A stretch of DNA of 64,000 bases, taken from Fulvimonas soli. GTDB lineage: Bacteria > Pseudomonadota > Gammaproteobacteria > Xanthomonadales > Rhodanobacteraceae. A program made the translations under genes and the position numbers. Shown here piece after piece: positions 29,133 to 36,532 of this stretch (within the stretch, counting starts at the first letter, position 1; each line of letters begins with the position of its first letter). The stretch is taken from NCBI RefSeq assembly GCF_003148905.1, contig NZ_QGHC01000009.1:62001-126000 (forward strand), in the 5' to 3' direction. The notes beneath the pieces are model-generated. The model was given only the letters and a program-made list of their open reading frames with translations, searched no databases and was not told where the DNA came from.

Positions 29133-29909
29133 ATGAACACCAGTTTCGAGCGTACGGGCCCGCTGACCGAACTCGCCAGCTATCCGCAGTGGGCGCAGGA
29201 CATGGTGGCCGACTGCGCAAGCACCAGGCAGCGCGTGCTCGACCACGAGATCTGGCGGCTGATGATGGCGCTGGAGCTCGACGAGGAGTCCACCTACAAC
29301 TTCATGGCCGGGCTGTGGCCGTTCATCGAGCGCTTCCCCGGCTTCATGGCGCTGAACCTGCTCAAGACCCGCTACGGGCGCAGCCCCGGCGACAACCTGG
29401 CGCGGCGCTGGCTGGTGCGCAACATCCGCGTCGAGCAGAATCACGCCGAGTACTGGCTGAACTGGGCCGAGGGCGCCGGGGTGCCGCGCGCCCGGCTGCT
29501 GCACGAGAACCCGCCGCACGGCACCGACGGGCTGACGCGCTGGTGCGAGGAGGTCAGCGCGCACGACAGCCTGGCTGCGGGAATGGTCGCGACCAACTAC
29601 GCTATCGAAGGCGTGACGGGGGAGTGGGCCCAGATGATCTACCAGAGCACCCGGTACACCGAGAGCTTCGACCCGGCGATCCGCGCGTCGAGCCTGCGCT
29701 GGCTGCAGCTGCACGCCGCCTACGACGACACCCACCCGTGGGAGGCGCTGGAGATCGTCTGCACGCTGCTGGGCCACCGGCCCTCGGCCGAGGAGGTGGC
29801 CCACCTCGCCGAATGCGTCAAGCGCAGCTACACGAGCATGATCATGCTGGGCGACCGCTGCATCAGGACGTGCCGCGGCCGGCGGGCAATGGGCGGGGTG
29901 GCGGCTTAA
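29133..29909 (+). CDS. Heme-oxygenase-like diiron oxidase, UndA-like
   Basis: A 258-residue all-helical protein of the TenA/PqqC-like heme-oxygenase-fold diiron oxidase (HDO) superfamily. Candidate iron ligands are Glu66 (LWPFIERFP), Glu101 and His104 (RVEQNHAEYW), Glu159 (NYAIEGVTGEW), His194, Asp198 and His201 (LHAAYDDTHPW). The HxxxDxxH spacing is that of HDO enzymes. Length and the positions Glu101, His104 and His194 coincide with what I recall for Pseudomonas UndA, which turns medium-chain fatty acids into terminal alkenes. A thiaminase or regulator role, often written for TenA-family proteins, is unlikely given these ligands. The true substrate is untested. Confidence 0.8.
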   Translation: MNTSFERTGPLTELASYPQWAQDMVADCASTRQRVLDHEIWRLMMALELDEESTYNFMAGLWPFIERFPGFMALNLLKTRYGRSPGDNLARRWLVRNIRVEQNHAEYWLNWAEGAGVPRARLLHENPPHGTDGLTRWCEEVSAHDSLAAGMVATNYAIEGVTGEWAQMIYQSTRYTESFDPAIRASSLRWLQLHAAYDDTHPWEALEIVCTLLGHRPSAEEVAHLAECVKRSYTSMIMLGDRCIRTCRGRRAMGGVAA

Positions 29910-29972
29910 ACTGCGCGCCCCCACGGAATCCCGAGCGAATGACCGCGTCAGCCGTCCCAACCTGGAGCACCG

Positions 29973-32717
29973 ATGCGCGGCGCGGCTGACGTCCCGAAGC
30001 CGCCGCGCCATCCCGCGCGGCGCCTGCTGCCGCTGGCCTACGCGCTGGCGGTGGCGGTCGCGCTGGTGATGGCGCTGACCTGGGGCGTGCTGCAGGTGCA
30101 GGTCACGCTCGCCGGCTTCCTCAACAGCGAGAGCGTCTGGTCCAAGGCGCAGAAGCAGGCGGTGATCGACCTGGACGGCTACGCCCTGGACGGCGACGCG
30201 CGCGACCTGGACGGCTTCCGCCGCAACGCCGGCCTGCTCGCCGCGGACCGCTGGGGGCGCGACGCCATCGTCTCCGGCCGTTTCCGCCAGGAGGAGCTCG
30301 ACCGGGTGTTCGTGCAGGGCAACGTCATGCCGGCGGCCAAGCCCGGCATGACCTTCATCATGCGGCACTTCCCGGATGCGCCGCACATCCGCCAGGCGCT
30401 GGACGCCTGGCGCTCCACCGACGCGCCGCTGGCCGAGCTGGACGGCATCGCCGGCGAGCTGCAGCGCGCCTGGGCCGCCGGGCGGCCTTCCGCCGGCGAG
30501 ATCGCGCGCCAGCGCGGCCGCATCCGCGCGATCAACGATTTCGTCGAGCCGCGCACCAAGCTGTTCTCGGTCGAGGTGGTCCGCGGCGCGGTGTGGCTGG
30601 GCGAGCTGCTGTTCTGGGCCGTGCTCGGCGCGTTCGGCCTGGCGGCGCTGCTGTGGCTGTGGATGGCGCGCCGCACGCTGCAGGACATCCACGGCGGCGA
30701 GGAGCGCTACCGCCTGCTGTTCGACAGCGCCCCCGCGGCCATCCTGATGGTGGACGACGCCGACGGCGTGGTCATCGACGCCAACCGCATGGCCACGCAG
30801 TGGACCGGCCGCGCGCGCGAGGCGCTGCTCGGCCGGCCGTTCGACCGGCTGTTCGAGATGCCGCCGGACGCGCGCGGCATCGGCATGCTGCGCGGCGCGG
30901 ACGGGGCGGCGCGCCCGGTCGAGGCGGTCAGCAGCATGGTCGCCTGGGGCGCGCGGACGGTGCGCCAGGTGATCGTGCGCGACCTCAGCGAGCGCTTCAG
31001 CATGGAGCAGGAGCGGCGCATCGCCGCCGAGGCGCTGGCCAGCATCGCCGAGGGCGTGATCATCGCCGACGCCGGGCGCCGCATCGTGGCGACCAACGCC
31101 GCGCACGACCGCATCACCGGCTTCCCGCCGCAGAGCCGGCTGGGCCGCCCGCTGGACGAGACGCGCAGCCTGCCGGACGGCTCGCCGCTGCCCGCCGGGG
31201 TGTGGGAGACGGTGGACCGCCAGGGCCACTGGCAGGGCGAGGTGCTGAGCCGGCGCATCGACGGCGGCAGCTATCCCGAGCTGCTCGGCATCAGCGCGAT
31301 CCGCGACGGCCTGCAGCGCATCCAGCACTACGTGGCGGTGTTCAGCAACATCAGCGTGGCGAAGGCCAACCAGCAGCGGCTGGAGCACCTGGCCACGCAC
31401 GACCCGCTGACCGGCCTGGTCAACCGCGCCGAGTTCGAGCGGCGCTGCGCCCGCGCGATCGCCGCGGCCGACGCCGAGCGGCGCGCGGTGGCGGTGCTGT
31501 TCGTCGACCTGGATGCGTTCAAGGTGGTCAACGACAGCTACAGCCACGCGGTGGGCGACCGCCTGCTGGCGCAGGTGGCCGAGCGCATGGTGCGCGAGCT
31601 GCCGCCCGGCAGCGTGGCCGGGCGCATCGGCGGCGACGAGTTCACCGTGCTGGTCGCCGGGCTGGAGGCGCGCGAGCAGGCCATGCCGCTGGCGCAGCGC
31701 CTGCTCGCCGTGCTCAGCGAGCCGCTGTGGGTGGACGACTACGAGATCGTGCTGAGCGCCAGCATCGGCATCGCCGGCTACCCGCTGGACGGCGAGGACG
31801 CCACCATGCTGATCGCCAACGCCGACGCGGCGATGTACGTGGCCAAGAGCGAGGAGCGCAACGCCGCGCGGCTGTACTCGCCGATGATGCAGGCCGCCGC
31901 GCGGCGCCGGCTGGCGCTGGCGACGGAGCTGCGCCGCGCGCTGGCGAAGGACGAGTTCCGGCTGGTCTACCAGCCGAGCGTGGAGCTGCGCAGCGGGCGC
32001 ATCGTGGCGGTGGAGGCGCTGCTGCGCTGGCATCACCCGGAGCGCGGCGAGATCCTGCCCGGCGAGTTCATCCCGCTGGCCGAGCGGCTGGGCCTGATCC
32101 GGCACATCGACGAGTGGGTGCTGGACGCGGCCTGCGCGCAGATGCGCCGCTGGATCGACGCCGGGCTGCCGCCGCTGCGCGTGGCGGTGAACGTCTCGGC
32201 CAGCTGGTTCGGCCATCCCGGCTTCATCGCCGGCGTGCGCGAGCGCATCGCCACCTGGCGCATGCCGTCCGACCGCCTGCTGCTGGAGATCACCGAGGGC
32301 GCGATCCTGCAGCTGGGCGACGACCTGCAGCGCACCATGCGCGCGCTGCACGAGATGGGCGTGGGCGTGGCGATCGACGACTTCGGCACCGGCTATTCCT
32401 CGCTGAGCTACCTCAAGCTGCCGGCGATCGCCTGCCTGAAGATCGACCAGAGCTTCGTCGCCGGCCTGCCGGACAGCGCCAACGACGCGGCCATCGTGGA
32501 GGCCATGCTGGCGCTGTCGGGCAACCTCGGCCTCTACGCCATCGCCGAGGGCATCGAGAACGAGGCGCAGCACGCCTTCCTGCTGCGCGCCGGTTGTGCG
32601 GAGGGGCAGGGCTACCTGTACTCGCGCCCGGTGAGCGTGGCGGAGGTGGAGCGCATGCTGCGCCGCCGGCCCGATCCCAACCCGTTCCGCCTGCACCTGG
32701 TGCCGCCGGCCGGCTGA
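29973..32717 (+). CDS. Membrane PAS-PAS-GGDEF-EAL cyclic-di-GMP protein
   Basis: A 914-residue inner-membrane signalling protein. A first membrane span is near residues 17-42 (YALAVAVALVMALTWGVL) and a second near 205-230, enclosing a periplasmic sensor region of about 165 residues with no domain I can name. Two PAS domains follow (EERYRLLFDSAPAAILMVDD and LASIAEGVIIADAGRRIVATN). The GGDEF domain is intact (VAGRIGGDEFTVLVAG), and the EAL domain keeps its key residues: VEALLRWHHPE, VAVNVSASWF, LLLEITEGAI, IDDFGTGYSSLSYLK and LYAIAEGIENE. It can therefore in principle both make and break cyclic di-GMP. It starts 63 bases after the UndA-like gene, possibly cotranscribed. Confidence 0.95.
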   Translation: MRGAADVPKPPRHPARRLLPLAYALAVAVALVMALTWGVLQVQVTLAGFLNSESVWSKAQKQAVIDLDGYALDGDARDLDGFRRNAGLLAADRWGRDAIVSGRFRQEELDRVFVQGNVMPAAKPGMTFIMRHFPDAPHIRQALDAWRSTDAPLAELDGIAGELQRAWAAGRPSAGEIARQRGRIRAINDFVEPRTKLFSVEVVRGAVWLGELLFWAVLGAFGLAALLWLWMARRTLQDIHGGEERYRLLFDSAPAAILMVDDADGVVIDANRMATQWTGRAREALLGRPFDRLFEMPPDARGIGMLRGADGAARPVEAVSSMVAWGARTVRQVIVRDLSERFSMEQERRIAAEALASIAEGVIIADAGRRIVATNAAHDRITGFPPQSRLGRPLDETRSLPDGSPLPAGVWETVDRQGHWQGEVLSRRIDGGSYPELLGISAIRDGLQRIQHYVAVFSNISVAKANQQRLEHLATHDPLTGLVNRAEFERRCARAIAAADAERRAVAVLFVDLDAFKVVNDSYSHAVGDRLLAQVAERMVRELPPGSVAGRIGGDEFTVLVAGLEAREQAMPLAQRLLAVLSEPLWVDDYEIVLSASIGIAGYPLDGEDATMLIANADAAMYVAKSEERNAARLYSPMMQAAARRRLALATELRRALAKDEFRLVYQPSVELRSGRIVAVEALLRWHHPERGEILPGEFIPLAERLGLIRHIDEWVLDAACAQMRRWIDAGLPPLRVAVNVSASWFGHPGFIAGVRERIATWRMPSDRLLLEITEGAILQLGDDLQRTMRALHEMGVGVAIDDFGTGYSSLSYLKLPAIACLKIDQSFVAGLPDSANDAAIVEAMLALSGNLGLYAIAEGIENEAQHAFLLRAGCAEGQGYLYSRPVSVAEVERMLRRRPDPNPFRLHLVPPAG

Positions 32718-32793
32718 GTTCCCGCGGCGCGGGGCAACGGTTTGCCGCCATCCCTGCTGCGGGACTCCCGCTCATTGCGGAAAACCTCACGGT

Positions 32794-32883
32794 CGTCATT
32801 CCGGCGCGGGGCGGAATCCAGCGGCGATCACGCCGGCTCTGGTCGCAAGTCACCGGATTCCGGCTTCTTGCGCCGGAATGACG
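32794..32883. repeat. GTCATTCCGGC-type inverted repeat element
   Basis: CGTCATTCCGGCGCGGGG then CGGAATCCAG on the left and a matching GGATTCCGGC...GCCGGAATGACG on the right form a long inverted repeat of about 90 bases. Copies of the family occur at 38281-38359, 46613-46723 and 60066-60178, always as facing pairs in intergenic DNA. The 272-base gap here (32718-32990) contains nothing else that I can name. Confidence 0.8.
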
Positions 32884-32990
32884 AGCAAAAAAACCATGGC
32901 GGCACGAGGCGGCGGTCCGACGTGCCGGTGGCGACGAGCCTGTTCAAGCCACGCGGTTTGCGCTTGTCCGGTCGCTCCGCCAGGCGACGT

Positions 32991-33695
32991 TCAGTGCAGC
33001 TCGACCCGCACCACCTCCCGCTCCGGCCGGTACAGCGCGGGCAGCAGCCGCTGCAGGCGCGCCACCTTGGGCGCGTCGTTGTAGACGATGTAGCTGTCGT
33101 CCGGGTGCCGCCGCGCGTAGTCCTGGTGGTAGGCCTCGGCCACGTAGAACGCCTTCAGCGGCGCCAGCTGCGTCACGACCGGCGCGTCGAACGCATGCGC
33201 CGCGCCGAGCTGCGCGATGTAGGCGGCGGCCACCCGGCGCTGGGCCCCGTCGGCGTAGAAGATCGCCGAGCGGTACTGCGTGCCCGCGTCCGGGCCCTGC
33301 CGGTTGAGCTGGGTGGGATCGTGCGCCACCGCGAAGAACACCTTGAGCAGCTGGCCGTAGCTGACCTGGCGCGGGTCGTAGAGGATCTTCACCGACTCGG
33401 CATGGCCGGTGTCGCCGTCGCTGACCCGCTCGTAGCTCGCGGTGGCCGCGTCGCCGCCGCTGTAGCCGGCCCACACCCGCCGCACCCCCTTCACGTGCTC
33501 GAACACCGCCTGCATGCCCCAGAAGCAGCCGCCGGCCAGCACGGCGACCTGCTCGCCGGGGTTCGCGGGCGGCGGGTCCAGCGCCGGGTCGGGCAAGGAT
33601 GCGCTGCGGCCGGCGGAGGCGGCGCTGCACGCGCCGACCAGGGCCGCGAGCAGCGCGGCGCACAGGCGGGAGGCGGGGCGGTGGCGGATCGGCAT
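32991..33695 (-). CDS. msrA: Lipoprotein peptide-methionine (S)-S-oxide reductase
   Basis: A 234-residue second MsrA with a lipoprotein leader (LCAALLAALVGACSAAS), so it is anchored in the envelope, where it can repair oxidised methionines of periplasmic proteins. The catalytic motif is [19 protein letters not shown], followed by GYSGGDAATASY, HAESVKILYDP, GTQYRSAIFYAD and EAYHQDYARRHPDDSY. It differs clearly from the cytoplasmic MsrA at 13987. Electron supply for a periplasmic MsrA is normally from a DsbD-like or MsrQ-like partner; none is encoded nearby. Confidence 0.93.
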   Translation of the reverse strand: MPIRHRPASRLCAALLAALVGACSAASAGRSASLPDPALDPPPANPGEQVAVLAGGCFWGMQAVFEHVKGVRRVWAGYSGGDAATASYERVSDGDTGHAESVKILYDPRQVSYGQLLKVFFAVAHDPTQLNRQGPDAGTQYRSAIFYADGAQRRVAAAYIAQLGAAHAFDAPVVTQLAPLKAFYVAEAYHQDYARRHPDDSYIVYNDAPKVARLQRLLPALYRPEREVVRVELH

Positions 33696-33814
33696 GGCGT
33701 TCTCCTTCGGCGGTGCGGGGCCGATGACTCTCGCCGGGTGGTTCGCCGCGGGGCGCGCCGCGGTTACCTCGCCGCCGATGGTAGATTGCCGGAGCCTTCC
33801 CCGCCGGACCGCCG

Positions 33815-34627
33815 ATGCGCTTCGCCCTCGACCTCGACGCCTACCTGCACCGCATCGGCCATGCCGGGCCGGCGGCGCCGGACCTGGCGACGCTGCGCGC
33901 GCTGGCGCTGGCGCACGCCATGGCGATCCCCTACGAGAACCTCGACCCGCTGCTCGGCCTGCCGGTGGACCTGGACCCGGCGGCGCTGGAGGACAAGCTG
34001 GTGCACGGCGGCCGTGGCGGCTACTGCTTCGAGCACAACCTGCTGTTCGCCGAGGCGCTGCGCGCGGTCGGCTTCGCGCCGGTCGGGCTGATCGCGCGCG
34101 TGCTGTGGAACCGGCCGGAGGACGCGGTCACCGCGCAGACCCACATGCTGCTCCGGGTGCCGCTGGACGGCGCGGACTGGCTGGTCGACGTCGGCTTCGG
34201 CAGCATGACCCTCACCGGCGCGCTGCGCCTGGCGCCGGACGCGGCGCAGGCCACGCCGCACGGGCCGTTCCGCCTGCTGCGACAGGGCGACGGGTGGCGC
34301 ATGCAGGCGCAGGTGCTCGGCGAGTGGCGCTCGCTGTACCGCTTCGATCTGCACCCGTGCGAGCGGATCGACTACGAGGTGAGCAACCACTACGTCTCCA
34401 CGCACCCGCAGTCGCAGTTCGTCCAGACCCTGGCGGCGGCGCGCTGCACGCCGGACGCGCGGCTGGCGCTGCGCAACCGCGAGTTCGCGGTGCACCCGCT
34501 CGGCGGCGCCACCGAGCGCTGCACGCTGGCGCGCCCGGAGCAGATCCTGCACGTGCTGGAGAGCGAGTTCCGCATCCGCCTGCCGCGGCATCCGGGGCTG
34601 GAGCGGCGGCTGGCCGCGCTGCCCTGA
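33815..34627 (+). CDS. nat: Arylamine N-acetyltransferase
   Basis: A 270-residue NAT that transfers acetyl from acetyl-CoA to arylamines, arylhydroxylamines or hydrazines. The catalytic triad is visible: Cys71 in RGGYCFEHN, His110 in AQTHMLLRV, Asp125 in WLVDVGFGSMTL. The N-terminal YENLDPLLG and the LDVGFG-type strand are family signatures. The length of 270 is normal for prokaryotic NATs. It is transcribed away from the lipoprotein msrA gene and is followed by the S4 gene on the opposite strand. Confidence 0.95.
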   Translation: MRFALDLDAYLHRIGHAGPAAPDLATLRALALAHAMAIPYENLDPLLGLPVDLDPAALEDKLVHGGRGGYCFEHNLLFAEALRAVGFAPVGLIARVLWNRPEDAVTAQTHMLLRVPLDGADWLVDVGFGSMTLTGALRLAPDAAQATPHGPFRLLRQGDGWRMQAQVLGEWRSLYRFDLHPCERIDYEVSNHYVSTHPQSQFVQTLAAARCTPDARLALRNREFAVHPLGGATERCTLARPEQILHVLESEFRIRLPRHPGLERRLAALP

Positions 34628-34630
34628 GCG

Positions 34631-34858
34631 TCAGCGCGGCGCGCGCACGCGGATCAGCACGCCGTCCAGCTCGACCCGCTGGCCCGCGTGGATCTTGCAG
34701 GTCTTGCGCAGCTCCACCCGGCCGTCCACCCGCACCGCGCCGCCGGCGACGAGCGCCTTGCCGGCGCCGCCGCTGTCGCACAGGCCCACCAGCTTGAGCA
34801 GCTGGTTGAGTTCGACGTGGTCGCGGCCGGGGGCGAGTTCGAAGTCGAGCGGCTGCAT
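34631..34858 (-). CDS. Small S4-domain RNA-binding protein (YbcJ-like)
   Basis: A 75-residue protein consisting of one S4 domain: HVELNQLLKLVGLCDSGGAGKALVAGGAVRVDG and RKTCKIHAGQRVEL. It resembles E. coli YbcJ, a small RNA-binding protein of unknown role found near ribosome-related functions. The length is normal for this class. It converges with the arylamine acetyltransferase gene, the two stops being only four bases apart. Confidence 0.9.
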   Translation of the reverse strand: MQPLDFELAPGRDHVELNQLLKLVGLCDSGGAGKALVAGGAVRVDGRVELRKTCKIHAGQRVELDGVLIRVRAPR

Positions 34859-34914
34859 GGGAGGGTTCCGCGGGTCGGGGCGGCGAGTATGGCGGTTTTC
34901 GTTCGGGATGGAGC

Positions 34915-34975
34915 CATCGCGGCCGGCGGCCGCTCCCACAGGGCTGCGGCAAGCCGGCGGCCGCCGGCCGCGATG
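34915..34975. repeat. CGCGGCCGG-type palindromic element
   Basis: Two perfect 16-base arms (CATCGCGGCCGGCGGC at 34915-34930 and its complement at 34960-34975) enclose CGCTCCCACAGGGCTGCGGCAAGC-like sequence in the loop. A closely related element with 20-base arms lies at 54127-54190. Both contain CGCTCCC.ACAGGG, so this is a dispersed family. It sits between the S4 and RNase genes, both on the minus strand. Confidence 0.8.
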
Positions 34976-34979
34976 CCCG

Positions 34980-35408
34980 CTACGGCTCGAAGCGCCGGAA
35001 GCTGCGGTAGTGGTCGCCGGTGTAGTAGTACTCGCGCGGCGGCGTGCCGCCGGTGATGATGCGCCGCGCGCCGCGGTCGCGCGCGCCCGGCGTCTCCACC
35101 GTGTACTCGTGGTAGTAGCCGCGCGGCCGTGCCGGCAGCAGCCCCTCGTAGTTGCCGAACACCGCACCGTCCTGGCGGTGCGGGAACGGGCCGCCCCGCG
35201 CGATCAGCCGCAGCGTGTCGGCGGCCTCGGGCGGCAGGAAGTCCGGCCGCGTGCCCGTGCGTGCGGGCGCGGCCGCGCCGGCTCCGGCGGCAGCCGTCGC
35301 GGCGCCGCCCATCGTGGTCGGCGCGACGTGCGGCTGGCGCTGCCAGAACCAGGCGGCGCCGAGCAGCAGCACCAGCAGGAGGACGGAGGTCAGGCGCTTG
35401 GAGGACAT
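34980..35408 (-). CDS. Barnase-like guanyl-specific ribonuclease (exported or membrane-anchored)
   Basis: A 142-residue protein with an N-terminal hydrophobic segment (LTSVLLLVLLLGAAWFW) that is a signal peptide or anchor, a low-complexity Ala/Gly linker and a C-terminal RNase domain (PF00545). The catalytic residues of barnase-type enzymes are in place: Glu in YHEYTVETPG, Arg in RRIITGGTPP and His in GDHYRSFRRF. The domain should cleave RNA 3' of guanosine. It lacks a neighbouring barstar gene, unlike many RNase/inhibitor pairs; a barstar homologue is 31 kb away at 3502-3945. Confidence 0.9.
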   Translation of the reverse strand: MSSKRLTSVLLLVLLLGAAWFWQRQPHVAPTTMGGAATAAAGAGAAAPARTGTRPDFLPPEAADTLRLIARGGPFPHRQDGAVFGNYEGLLPARPRGYYHEYTVETPGARDRGARRIITGGTPPREYYYTGDHYRSFRRFEP

Positions 35409-35469
35409 GGCGGGCGCTCGTCGACGGCAGGCCGGCAGTGTAGGGCAGGCGCGGCGCTCAGGCTCTCGG

Positions 35470-35576
35470 AGCCTGTTCACGATCTACCGTCGGTCCGGCT
35501 ATTCCCTCTCCGTCGTTCCTGCTTTCGCTGGGATGACGTTCCATGGGGGGATACTTGGAGATCGTGAACAGGCGCT
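35470..35576. repeat. GCCTGTTCACGATCT inverted-repeat element
   Basis: Perfect 15-base arms, GCCTGTTCACGATCT at 35471-35485 and its complement at 35559-35573, flank about 70 bases containing a CGTCGTTCC...GGGATGACG hairpin related to the GTCATTCC family. The right arm reaches the stop codon of the DUF72 gene. A single near-identical arm lies at 52116-52131. No coding capacity; a non-autonomous mobile element is possible. Confidence 0.75.
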
Positions 35577-36415
35577 CAGGCGTCCACCCGCGCCTGCAAT
35601 GCCATTGCAGCGGCCGGGTTGCGCTCCTTCGCGGCGCTGATGAAGAACACGAACACCTCGCGCGGCGCGCCGTCCGGCCGCGCGGGCGCGACGTGCGGGA
35701 GTGCGTCGCAGTCGCCGCCGTCCGCCCAGCGGCGCGCGCGCCGCGCCCAGGCGTCCAGCTCGGCGGCGGGATAGCCGGTGGCGACGTCGGCGCGGCTGCG
35801 CATCAGCCGCGCGTAGACGAAACCGCCGGTGAGGTCGGCCAGCGACGGGTAGTCGGGCGAGTCGGTGAACACCGTGGGCACGCCGTGCGCGCGGGCCAGC
35901 TCCACGTAGCTTTCGCACAGGAAGCTCGGGTGGCGCACCTCCAGCACGTGGCGCAGCGGCCGTCCGTCCAGCTCGCGCGGCAGCGCGTCGAGGAAGGCGG
36001 CCAGGTCGTCGCGCTCGAACGGGCGCACGGGCGGCAGCTGCCAGTTGACCGGACCCAGCCGCGCGCCGAACTCGGCCAGCCCGCCGAACAGGAAGCCGCG
36101 CACGCCGCGTGCGGCCTCGGCCAGCCTGCGGCCCTCGGTGACCGCGCGCGGCGCCTTCAGCGCGAACACGAAGTCCTCCGGCGTCTGCGCCGCCCACCTG
36201 GCGTACACGGCCGGCGTCTGCGCGCGGTAGTAGGTGCTGTTGATCTCCAGCGCGCGCAGCCGGCGGCTGGCGTATTCCAGCTCGCGCCGCTGCACCAGCC
36301 CGGCCGGGTAGAAGTTGTCGCGCCAGGGCGCGTAGTTCCAGCCGCCGATGCCGGCGCGGATGCGCGGGTGCGGCGCGGCGGGGGCGGCGAAGAGGTCGTC
36401 GGTGGCGTGGGGCAT
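35576..36415 (-). CDS. DUF72 family protein
   Basis: A 279-residue protein of the DUF72 (YecE) family, which folds as a TIM barrel. Characteristic parts are IRAGIGGWNYAPWRDNFYPAG, LRALEINSTYYRAQTPAVYARW, FVFALKAPRAVTEGRRL and LEVRHPSFL. The FVFFISAAKERNPAAAMALQ C-terminus is usual. The family has no confirmed biochemical function. The stop codon abuts an inverted-repeat element. Confidence 0.92.
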   Translation of the reverse strand: MPHATDDLFAAPAAPHPRIRAGIGGWNYAPWRDNFYPAGLVQRRELEYASRRLRALEINSTYYRAQTPAVYARWAAQTPEDFVFALKAPRAVTEGRRLAEAARGVRGFLFGGLAEFGARLGPVNWQLPPVRPFERDDLAAFLDALPRELDGRPLRHVLEVRHPSFLCESYVELARAHGVPTVFTDSPDYPSLADLTGGFVYARLMRSRADVATGYPAAELDAWARRARRWADGGDCDALPHVAPARPDGAPREVFVFFISAAKERNPAAAMALQARVDA

Positions 36416-36532
36416 GGCCTGGGAGCGTGTGCGGGGCGGGGCGATCTTGCCACGCGGGGATGACCTCCGGGACTGGCCTCTCCCGCGGTTTGCCGCGATA
36501 GTGGCGCATTTTCCGACACGGGGAGCCTATCG

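Noticed and set aside
29028-32696. 1222-residue open frame antisense to the GGDEF-EAL gene
   Set aside because: Shadow frame caused by high GC; low-complexity Arg/His/Gln composition and no domain, while the sense frame has intact GGDEF and EAL motifs.
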